NCBI GenBank assembly: GCA_018434685.1 | Contig: JAHDOV010000001.1 | Span: 1-58,451, forward strand | Origin: Deltaproteobacteria bacterium | GTDB lineage: Bacteria > Desulfobacterota > Desulfomonilia > UBA1062 | Length of the DNA stretch: 58,451 bases | Direction: 5' to 3' | Shown: one piece after another, positions 47,261 through 55,311 of the stretch | Layout: each line of letters begins with the position of its first letter | How positions within the stretch are numbered: the first letter of the stretch is position 1 | Made by a program: the position numbers and the translations under genes | The notes under the pieces: generated by a model | What the model was told of the DNA's origin: nothing | Seen by the model: only the letters and a program-made list of their open reading frames with translations | Databases searched by the model: none

Positions 47261-50200
47261 TCACATCACCCTCCCTACGATCACCTGACCTTCAGCCTGG
47301 CCCTTTTTCACCGGGTGCTGGGCGCCGTTGGTACGTTTTGGGACCCATTGGTTGAGATAGCGATAGATCTCGTCGGCATCGATGAGCTTGTCGCCATCGA
47401 GATCGGCCGCACCGTTAAGGCCTTCGATCAGGCAGTGGGTGAAATAGCCGTGGCCGATCTTGTCGGATTCCTGGCTGGTTTCATTTGCACTGCTGGAGGT
47501 GAGGATGATACGCCCTTTTCCCTGGGCCAGTCGGTCAAGAAAGGCATCGGAAATATTGGCACGTCTTCCTTCGGCCAGGATTGTTCGGCCTCCGCTGGAG
47601 CCGCTGTAGCAGCTGTCGGCAATAAATATCACCCGCTCGGCTCGGAGGCGGCTGAATATCCTGGCGATCTCGTCCATGGGAAGGGCCGTGCTGTAAAAAT
47701 CCGCCGGATCCGAGTCATAGCCAAGCACATACTTGGTGATACCATCACCGTCTTTGCTCAGTGAATCCTCTTCCGGGGCGCCGTGGCCGGCAAGAAAAAT
47801 ATACACGGTGTCTTCAGGCTTGTCCGCACATTTCCTCAGGCTTGTCCCCAATATCGATCGGATCTGCCTCAAGGTGGCATCGCTGTCATAGAGTTCAAAG
47901 ATGTGGTCTTTTTCTATCCCCATGTTGTCCCTGAGATAGCGGGCAAAGGCCTGTGCGTCATTCTTTGCATATTTCAACCTCGGTATAGAAGAATTCTGGT
48001 ATTGATTCAGACCGATTACCACGGCCCATATCTCTCCTCGGGCTGATTCGCGGTAAATGGTTATGGTCTTTGAGCTTGCAAGATTTTCGATATCGAGTGC
48101 TGTTACCGTAATCTCGTTCCTGCCAGCCTTAAGCGGAACATTGATTCTAAAATCCCGCTCCTTGTCGCTCTGGCCTGGTTTGAGGGCCACGGCAATCCCC
48201 CTTGTGGCATCCAGTTTCTGCCCGTTTATCATTACCTCTATACTCGCTACCCCCTGATCATCAACCACGGTACCTGCAAGCATTTCATTGGCTGATGCAA
48301 CCCTTCTGTTGTCTTTGGGTGTTGCAATAGCGATTACCGGCGGGGAATTGGCTGATGAAAATGCCACCTGGGAAGACCCGAGCGCGTTTACCTTGCCGGC
48401 AACCGTGATGACCTCTGCCTTTTCAGGGGCAATACTGAGGGCAACCGGCAGGGACTTGCCCTTGAATTCCTTCTGCTCTATAGCAAAGGAGATGGGCAGA
48501 TCACCGATCTTCGCCCTGCGCTGCACATGCATGGTAATCCGCTGGGGATCACTCATTGCGTCTGCAGCCAGCATGCCGAGAGTAAATTTCTTTGCTCCCG
48601 GAACAACAATTCCCTCCTGGCTGCAGTTCATGGAAAGAACCACATTATCTGCATCGAGTCCGCCGGTATTCTTTACTCTGACGATAAGATCAACTGTCTC
48701 ACCCTGCTCTATGATGCCGTTGCCATTAGGATCGAGTATCTGGTGAGAAATTTCGAAATCAGGCACAACGATCCTTATAGGTATATTGATCGTATCCGTT
48801 CTTCCGGCAAAGTCTTTTTGTTTGATCTCTATCTTCAGATCCACTGATTCTTTCTCAAGCGTCCGTGGAACCGCAAAGGCAAACCGCAGGGGCACCCATT
48901 GCGAACTGGCTGAAATGCAGTCTATCCGTGCTTGAGGTGATGATATGTTTACTTCTTGCGATCCAAGGGAAATCTGAACTTCACGTGCATTGAGTTTCCC
49001 ATTGTTAAGAGGAATAATTTCTATGTGCCCGTCTTCTCCGTTTCTCACACTTGATATCTCCTGGCCGCTCCGGTCAAGGAGCTTGTAGGTATATGCCAGG
49101 GAAGGCCTGGATATTTCAGTACTGAGTGCATACTGCTGGGATGCATCAGATGCACCCCTGACATCCTTCGCTGAAAGGTTCACCTCGATGCTGTCATCGG
49201 AGAAGGTTGGAGGGATGGAAAAGGCCAGTTTTGCCATGGCGGTCTTTCCCGGCATGATCGTTGGAATGACCATGCTGTCATGTGTTATCGCGAGATCATT
49301 GTTAATTGAATCAATCGCAGTCTTTACCTGGTAAGCAGGCCCAACACCACTATTCTTTACAAAGGCGATAAGTTCGATTATCTCACCGTTTTCCGGTATA
49401 CCGTTGCCGTTTCCGCTGGCCAGGCCTGTCTTGCCGTCGTTTATCTTGTAATTGGATATATCAATAATAGGTTTTTCCAGTTTTAAAGTTGGAACGTTCA
49501 ACACTACTTTCTTGGCATCATAACCACGCTTTTCCATCGTGTTTATTACAAATGTGGCGATGTCGGTTTCTAGTTCAAGATTTGCCTTAATTGGGATGAT
49601 TATTTCTTTCACCTTTCCAGGTTTAATTTCTCCCAAAGATATTACTTTTTCAAATAGTATGTCCTTATTCTCTGTTTCCATTTTAACTATGACTTCGTAA
49701 GCAGGTCCTCCTCCTTTATTTGATATTTCAACAATAACACTGGAAACTTCACCTGCATCAATCATATTGTTTTTGTTGATCGAATCTTCTTCTGAGTATC
49801 TGATGGTTGTTATTAAATCCGGATTTGGCATACCTTTTGTTGAAACAAGTTGAGCATAATCATTTAATTTTGATGATTCATTGATCTGATTCACCAGCTG
49901 ATAAAGTGTCCCACTTATAGATTTCTTAAAGCTCTTTTTAAATTCTCTTTCTTCCGACCAAACAGACGCAATGCATGCAGTATGAACTTCATTCCCCTTG
50001 GTATTTAGTATCTCAATTATTTCATTTGTATTACTTAAGAAAGTAGTTTGAAATTCTAGTGAACTTGTATATCGATCATACCTCCATCCATCTTCGGCTA
50101 TATCAATCGTTCCATTTATACTACTTGTCATACTCGTTTTTATTATTAAGTCATATTCGCTTCTATCGATATTACCTGAATAATAAAAATCACAGGATTG

Positions 50201-50482
50201 AAATACAGATTTATAAAAATTCTTTAATTGATCTTTGACCATTTTACCTGTTTTCAATTTTACATCCCAACCCAAATAATTTTTTGAGATTTTAGACATT
50301 TTTCTTACAGATGATTTAGCAACTTCGTTTTCAATATCTATAATAACAGCTGCTCTTAGTGGCATTTTTTCGGGGATGACATGTTTTACAATGGGATAAC
50401 TTGCACATGAAGCCACACTTAATATACAAAATAAAGTTATGCACATAAAAGCTATCCTTTTTCTTATGATCTGCTTTTTCAT
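47261..50482 (-). CDS. Lipoprotein with CARDB-like repeats and C-terminal caspase domain
   Basis: 1073 residues from ATG 50482, preceded by AAGAGG; an ATG seven codons upstream has no ribosome site. Lipoprotein signal ending at LSVASC. The N-terminal ~210 residues are unrecognised. Residues ~230-700 contain several CARDB/immunoglobulin-like repeats marked by GNGNGIPENGEIIEL, PNGNGIIEQGETVDL and VKNTGG/VKNSGVGPAYQV. Another Ig-like segment (~700-800) precedes the caspase domain (~815-1073) with His900 in IFLAGHGAPEE and Cys958 in IADSCYSGSSGGRT. A DLDGDKLIDADE EF-hand-like loop near the end may bind calcium. Both catalytic residues are present, so a periplasmic or outer-membrane-tethered peptidase is predicted. 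Confidence 0.88.
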   Translation of the reverse strand: MKKQIIRKRIAFMCITLFCILSVASCASYPIVKHVIPEKMPLRAAVIIDIENEVAKSSVRKMSKISKNYLGWDVKLKTGKMVKDQLKNFYKSVFQSCDFYYSGNIDRSEYDLIIKTSMTSSINGTIDIAEDGWRYDRYTSSLEFQTTFLSNTNEIIEILNTKGNEVHTACIASVWSEEREFKKSFKKSISGTLYQLVNQINESSKLNDYAQLVSTKGMPNPDLITTIRYSEEDSINKNNMIDAGEVSSVIVEISNKGGGPAYEVIVKMETENKDILFEKVISLGEIKPGKVKEIIIPIKANLELETDIATFVINTMEKRGYDAKKVVLNVPTLKLEKPIIDISNYKINDGKTGLASGNGNGIPENGEIIELIAFVKNSGVGPAYQVKTAIDSINNDLAITHDSMVIPTIMPGKTAMAKLAFSIPPTFSDDSIEVNLSAKDVRGASDASQQYALSTEISRPSLAYTYKLLDRSGQEISSVRNGEDGHIEIIPLNNGKLNAREVQISLGSQEVNISSPQARIDCISASSQWVPLRFAFAVPRTLEKESVDLKIEIKQKDFAGRTDTINIPIRIVVPDFEISHQILDPNGNGIIEQGETVDLIVRVKNTGGLDADNVVLSMNCSQEGIVVPGAKKFTLGMLAADAMSDPQRITMHVQRRAKIGDLPISFAIEQKEFKGKSLPVALSIAPEKAEVITVAGKVNALGSSQVAFSSANSPPVIAIATPKDNRRVASANEMLAGTVVDDQGVASIEVMINGQKLDATRGIAVALKPGQSDKERDFRINVPLKAGRNEITVTALDIENLASSKTITIYRESARGEIWAVVIGLNQYQNSSIPRLKYAKNDAQAFARYLRDNMGIEKDHIFELYDSDATLRQIRSILGTSLRKCADKPEDTVYIFLAGHGAPEEDSLSKDGDGITKYVLGYDSDPADFYSTALPMDEIARIFSRLRAERVIFIADSCYSGSSGGRTILAEGRRANISDAFLDRLAQGKGRIILTSSSANETSQESDKIGHGYFTHCLIEGLNGAADLDGDKLIDADEIYRYLNQWVPKRTNGAQHPVKKGQAEGQVIVGRVM

Positions 50483-50593
50483 AATTTTTAACCTCTTATT
50501 CATTAACTACCATTTTTTATAATATCATTTCACACGGTAAAGACTCTTGAACGGCAATTACAGCTGAATTCTTATTCTGACTCCGTTATATTC

Positions 50594-50821
50594 TCAGACA
50601 ATATGAGTAGAAACAGCCCCTGATGTATGTATATACTTACCGGTTCCATCAACGTACAACTCAAGAACGTCCCCTTCTCCATTTTTCCATTTCCCTACAG
50701 GCCAGCCATCGGAATACAGTTACGGTGGTGTTTCCGGCCGGTGAAAACCGGTTAAACCTGCTGCACAAGACGTACAACTTATAAGGACAATCAAAATTAT
50801 CAGGTTCTTTTGAAAAGTCAT
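50594..50821 (-). pseudogene. Small lipoprotein gene interrupted by an in-frame stop
   Basis: ATG 50821 follows an ideal TAGGAGG. The frame gives a lipoprotein signal (MTFQKNLIILIVLISCTSC), then TAA at codon 34 (50720-50722), and continues in the same frame for 41 more sensible codons (YSDGWPVGKWKNGEGD, LELYVDGTGKYIHTSG) to TGA at 50594. The distal part resembles MORN-like/toxin-immunity repeat text. A single nonsense change is the simplest reading; a functional 33-residue lipoprotein is the alternative. Confidence 0.65.
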
Positions 50822-51041
50822 TTATAAATCCTCCTATAATAGCCAGGGATATTATTGAGAGACTAGTTGTGGACTGGTTCTCAGTATTTTATCTTTGAAA
50901 TTTTCTGCCCGCTTTTTTGATCTCATATTTACGACTCAAAAATGTATTCCGCCATTTTCTGACTAAAAAAAAGGCAAGTATTGGTGTGGAAATCGTACAT
51001 CTTCTGGTTGCAACCTATCTAACTGCCCTTTATTTATTTAA

Positions 51042-51249
51042 GAGCTTGCTTCGTCACTGCCGTTCCTCGCAATGACAAACAGTTTTCATTTCGGATATAA
51101 CCCGCGCCAGAGCGGATCAGTCGCACGCAATGACAGCCATGTTTCTTCATTCTGACTTCTGTCTTCTCGCTTCTGTCTTCTGGCTCCTGTCTTCTTTTTC
51201 TAGCTTTCCCAAACAATCTAAATTCTTACAGTCTAACAGCCTAAATCTC
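51042..51249. repeat. Composite 3'-flank repeat, copy F
   Basis: Minus strand after the third caspase gene: TTTAGGCTGTTAGACTGTAA, TTTAGATTGTTTGGG, GAAGACAGGAGCCAGAAG, CAGAAGCGAGAAGACAG, GTCATTGCGTGCGA, then GTCATTGCGAGGAACGG...GAAGCAAGCTC (51042-51076). Confidence 0.7.
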
Positions 51250-54200
51250 CTACCTCTTCATCCCCAGAATAATCGGTCGTTCTTCATCGCCTTTTTTCAC
51301 AGGGTGTTGCTGGTTTTTTGTGTGTCTGGTAACGCTGCTGTAGACATATTCATAGACCTCGCCCGTGGTGATGAGCCCGTCGCGGTCGCTGTCGGCTGCT
51401 CCTGCCAAGCCTTCAAGCAGGTAGTAGGTAAATACCCCGTGTCCGCCGCCGAGTTTCTTGTCTTCCCTAGCCAACTCGCCCGGGCCTGATGCTGTCATGA
51501 TCACGCGGCCTCTGCCTGCTGAGAGCCGGTCGAGGAATGAATCACTGAGCGTTGCCCTGGTGGCGCTGGACAGGGTTCTGCCGCCTGAGGCACCGCTGTA
51601 GCAGGTGTCTGCCAGGAACACGACCCTCTCTGAAGAAAGCCGTGAGAAGATCTGCCGTAACCGCTCCATGGGCAAGGCTGTCGACCACAGGCTGGAAGGA
51701 TCGGTATCGCAGGTGAGTAGATATTTTGAGATATTGTCGCCGTCTGCGCTGGCGGCATCCTGCTCCGGTGCCCCGTGGCCGGAATAATAGATAATCACCG
51801 TATCCTGGGGCTTCACCTTTTTGGGAAGCACATCTCCAAGGATGCGCTCCACGTTCTTCTTGTCTGCCTGTTCGTCATAGAGATTGAAGATATGGTCACG
51901 CGGCATATTCATCCTTGAGAGCAGATAGTCGTACACGGCACTGGCATCGCTAACCGCATAGTTGAGGTCCGGTATTGCATCGTTTTGATAGTCGTTGATC
52001 CCAATGACTGCGGCCCATATCTCTGATTTAACCTGAGAGCGAGAGACCGTGATGGTTTCCTTTGCCTCCAGGTTATCCGAATCCCATGCAGAGACCTCTA
52101 TGGTGTTATTGCCAGGACTCAACGGCAGCCGGTGTGTGAATACAAAACGGTTGTCTGCAGACACGGGTGTATTCTTCTTCTGCTGCACCTGAATGCCGCG
52201 GGAAGAGTCATTGAAGACCAGTTCATCGTTGAGCCGAACTTCTATCCTGGTTACGCCCCTGTCGTCATGGGCATAGCCCTGCAGGGTAATTACATCATCA
52301 TGAATGGTCATGCCTGCTGCCGGGTAGCTCACCCACACCATGGGAGGGCTGCAGAGCGTTGCAACCCCGGAATAGGACTTTTGTTGTTGGGCCGCGATTT
52401 GTTCAAAATTCTCGGAATCCACAGTGGAAAAGGCTATGGTGTGGCTTGTTTGCGCAAAGTCCTTTTGCACAGCCTTCACACTGATCTGATGCTCTCCCAG
52501 TTTTGCATCTTTTATCTTTTTCTGCATGACAAGAAAATCCTGTTCCATGGAACTGTGAGGCGGCAGGGTCTTGAGGTTTATTTTCTGGCTGCCCTCTGGA
52601 AAATGTGGGGATATTGTCGGGTCGTCGCTGGCAAGGCTCAGCACCACTCCTTCTGCTGGGATCTCTCCCTGGTTTTCTATCACGGCTTTGAAGCGGGAGG
52701 CCCTGCCGATGGGCATGGAATTCTGAGCCATGCCCGAGAGCACCTGCCAGCTGATCTTCAGCTGCGGCCGGGACGGATTGACGCTCACTACCGCGATGTC
52801 ATCCACTGCCTCGAATTCCTGCTGGGTGAGCCTGACATTGAGCGAGATTCCCTTTCCCTGATAGGTCCGCGGGATTGCGATCCTGATGCGATGAGGATTC
52901 GTCTCTTCATTCGACGATATATCACCAAGGGTGATAGATGTGTCTCCCTGGATCGATGGTCCGTCTTCAGCTATGTCTAGGCCCATGTTCACCCCGCGTG
53001 CAGCTATCCCTGCACGGTTGGCTATGGACAAGTCGACAAAGGCCGTGTCACCGTTGCGGATCACTGCACCGTTCGACCCGCTTATGCGCGAGTTCATGGT
53101 GAGCAGGGGTTTCTGGATACGGACAGGTATGTCAAAGGTCTTCCTGTGAGTATCCAGATTGAAACAGTCTGCAGTCGTAAGATCAAGCTTAAATGCAGGG
53201 TCTGCAAACTGCCTGTCGAGCTTTGCAACGAGCTTTGCAGTGATAGTCTGGCCGGGTGCGATGTCGCCCAGCACAGCGCTGTCGCGCTCCAGACTTGCCG
53301 AAGCCTGGGACTCGGCAGCCGAGAGGGTAACGCCACGGGCATCGCCCTTGCCGGTGTTGCGCACAAAGACCTCCAACTCAAAGGTCTCCCCGTTTTCCGG
53401 TATGCCGTTGCCGTTGCCCTTTGCATGCCCTGCTGTGGTATCCAGAATACGGTGCGACACGATCTCCAGTCCGGTGGGCGCCATGGCAATGGTCTTGACC
53501 TGGCGTATCTCGGTATTCGACCCATACCCCCGTTCCTCCTCGGCATAGAATTTGAGCTTTACAATGCCGTCTTTGGTCTTCACATCGCCTTTAATCTTTA
53601 TTGGTACTTCTTTTGATTTTCCCGGATCGATATCACCCACAAGGGTACGGTCCGGCATACGAATATCTTCGTTATCGCTCTGCCCCACAAGAACGACGGA
53701 ATATGCCGCACCCTGGCCGGTATTCTTGATGGTCACCTTCGCAATTGACTCTTCCGCAGCATCTATGGCGCCGTTCGGGATGATACCTGCATCGTCGCTG
53801 AATTCAAGGGATGCGGCAAGCTCACACGGCTGTGCGCACTTTTTTACCGCATGTGCATAGACGTAATAGGGAATGGTCGATTCGGCTGTGGCATCCTTGT
53901 ATGAGTATATGATATCAAGGTCCCGGCCTTTGTCGATCTTTATGGGGTAAAGGCCGGGATTGTACGTTGCAATGCCATAATGGATTGGAATGTCTGCTGT
54001 GTGCTCACCATTGATAGATACAGCAACGCTTCCTGATGTTATAATATTTTGTTCATATGTAATATTTTCATGTTCAGTACATCTTCCAAGATCTTCTTTA
54101 AGGGTTTTTACAACTAAATCATCTGGATCCAAGAAATTTCTTCCTAGATAAACAAGATCGCTTTTGGGGATATCAATTTCTATTTTTTTATCAGGATAGT

Positions 54201-54597
54201 TAAAATCGGATTTAAGATTCAATGATTTTTTTTTGGATTTATCATCTAATGATTGTATGAGAAATACTGGTAAAAGCGCTACAATAACTGCAAGAAGAGC
54301 CGTAAAGATAATCGATTCTCCAATTATTCGAGGTGCACTTGCCCTTGCTTTTTTAGTGACTCTAAACTTATTATACTTCACCTCAAATGCCTTAGTTACT
54401 TCAGAGGCCACCTGCACGGATGTTGGTGAGATCAATTTCAAAGAATATGTTCTACCAACTTCCACCTTTTCTGGGGATCTGGAGATTTCATACCATTCCT
54501 CTCTTGCGGAGATAGGTTTATAGATCGCGCACCCCTGAACTACAAAGGCCGCAATGGTTATAAGTGTGACAAGATTGAAAAATGACTTCCTATACAT
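51250..54597 (-). CDS. Lipoprotein with CARDB-like repeats and C-terminal caspase domain (paralogue)
   Basis: 1115 residues from ATG 54597 (GGGGGTTACC upstream, nearly the same leader as the caspase/Lcl gene). Lipobox VVQGC near residue 23. A second membrane segment follows at ~90-115 (IIFTALLAVIVALLPVFLI), unusual for a lipoprotein and able to place the N-terminus in the membrane. CARDB-like repeats share the markers GNGNGIPENGETFEL, VRNTGKGDARGV and VLGDIAPGQT with the downstream paralogue. The caspase domain (~860-1115) has IIYYSGHGAPEQD and FLADTCYSGASGGRT, both catalytic residues intact, and DSDRDGLITTGE, an EF-hand-like loop. The two CARDB-caspase proteins are clear paralogues by duplication. 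Confidence 0.88.
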   Translation of the reverse strand: MYRKSFFNLVTLITIAAFVVQGCAIYKPISAREEWYEISRSPEKVEVGRTYSLKLISPTSVQVASEVTKAFEVKYNKFRVTKKARASAPRIIGESIIFTALLAVIVALLPVFLIQSLDDKSKKKSLNLKSDFNYPDKKIEIDIPKSDLVYLGRNFLDPDDLVVKTLKEDLGRCTEHENITYEQNIITSGSVAVSINGEHTADIPIHYGIATYNPGLYPIKIDKGRDLDIIYSYKDATAESTIPYYVYAHAVKKCAQPCELAASLEFSDDAGIIPNGAIDAAEESIAKVTIKNTGQGAAYSVVLVGQSDNEDIRMPDRTLVGDIDPGKSKEVPIKIKGDVKTKDGIVKLKFYAEEERGYGSNTEIRQVKTIAMAPTGLEIVSHRILDTTAGHAKGNGNGIPENGETFELEVFVRNTGKGDARGVTLSAAESQASASLERDSAVLGDIAPGQTITAKLVAKLDRQFADPAFKLDLTTADCFNLDTHRKTFDIPVRIQKPLLTMNSRISGSNGAVIRNGDTAFVDLSIANRAGIAARGVNMGLDIAEDGPSIQGDTSITLGDISSNEETNPHRIRIAIPRTYQGKGISLNVRLTQQEFEAVDDIAVVSVNPSRPQLKISWQVLSGMAQNSMPIGRASRFKAVIENQGEIPAEGVVLSLASDDPTISPHFPEGSQKINLKTLPPHSSMEQDFLVMQKKIKDAKLGEHQISVKAVQKDFAQTSHTIAFSTVDSENFEQIAAQQQKSYSGVATLCSPPMVWVSYPAAGMTIHDDVITLQGYAHDDRGVTRIEVRLNDELVFNDSSRGIQVQQKKNTPVSADNRFVFTHRLPLSPGNNTIEVSAWDSDNLEAKETITVSRSQVKSEIWAAVIGINDYQNDAIPDLNYAVSDASAVYDYLLSRMNMPRDHIFNLYDEQADKKNVERILGDVLPKKVKPQDTVIIYYSGHGAPEQDAASADGDNISKYLLTCDTDPSSLWSTALPMERLRQIFSRLSSERVVFLADTCYSGASGGRTLSSATRATLSDSFLDRLSAGRGRVIMTASGPGELAREDKKLGGGHGVFTYYLLEGLAGAADSDRDGLITTGEVYEYVYSSVTRHTKNQQHPVKKGDEERPIILGMKR

Positions 54598-54638
54598 GGT
54601 AACCCCCAACTTTAAATCACAAGATATTGTATGTTGGC

Positions 54639-54667
54639 ATTATAACCTAATCGTCATAGCGATCGAA
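54639..54667 (-). promoter_or_regulatory. Candidate sigma-70 promoter of the third caspase gene
   Basis: Minus strand TTCGAT (54662-54667), 17-bp spacer, TATAAT (54639-54644). The -10 is perfect, the -35 weak. About 35 bp from the ribosome site. Confidence 0.4.
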
Positions 54668-55205
54668 TCGAAGCGAACCCGCTTTTTTCTAGTAAACTAA
54701 TCGTGAGATTGATTTGGGACATCCTTGTCCCTCACCCTTCGGGCGCACATTCGGGTGCGTCCAATTCGACTATCCTGCCGAAGTGTGTCCGCGTCGCAAT
54801 GACAGGAAAATACCAGGCCAGTGCTTCGCTTCGACGACAATGAAAAAAATCCATAACGTGTCACTGTTTTGAATTGCCGGTTAAAGTGAATGTTTCCTGC
54901 TCTCATCAATCATTTCAAACACGCTTGCTGACATAGTCGATATTGATTGCTGCAAAAAGACAGACTCCGTCCCTTGCAGGTGAGACTGGAGGGATTTGAG
55001 AAGCCCATTCCACATATTTTCATCGCAATAACTGGCATCAATTCAAAAGGTTACATTCTGATGCATAACAAACACTGCAAGAGGTTGGTATTAATTCGTA
55101 GGAGTATTATCTTATTACCAAAAAGAAGTGTAACCTGTCAATTTCCTTATTTGTTCTGTCTTATGACGATTCACCTCATGTTTCCTTAACTGTCAAATCA
55201 AATGC

Positions 55206-55236
55206 GGCGGGCGATGGGAGGGCATCATCACCCGCC
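55206..55236 (-). terminator. Hairpin after the HerA-like gene
   Basis: Minus strand GGCGGGTGATG pairs with CATCGCCCGCC across a ~9-nt loop with one mismatch, followed by a modest ATTTGATTTG. Probable weak terminator. Confidence 0.45.
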
Positions 55237-55311
55237 TGATTGTAGGGGGAGGTTGACCTACATGAAACGTTTATGCGGCAATTTCCGCAGTGTTGTCTGA
55301 CCAGCCCTCGC

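Larger units (their letters stand above)
50504..51249. other. Intergenic region between caspase lipoprotein genes
   Basis: 746 bp holding a broken small lipoprotein gene (50594-50821) and a composite repeat (51042-51249). Nothing else recognised in 50822-51041, which is AT-rich. Confidence 0.6.
54598..55311. other. Intergenic region upstream of the third caspase gene
   Basis: 714 bp without a gene. It has a sigma-70-like promoter (54639-54667), degraded repeat sequence (about 54690-54805, GTGAGATTG...GTCGCAATGACAGG) and a hairpin (55206-55236) after the HerA-like gene. Confidence 0.55.

Noticed and set aside
50720-50722. The in-frame TAA of the small lipoprotein gene as a recoded sense codon
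   Set aside because: Nothing else in the window suggests stop-codon recoding; genes end normally with TAA elsewhere. A nonsense mutation is simpler.
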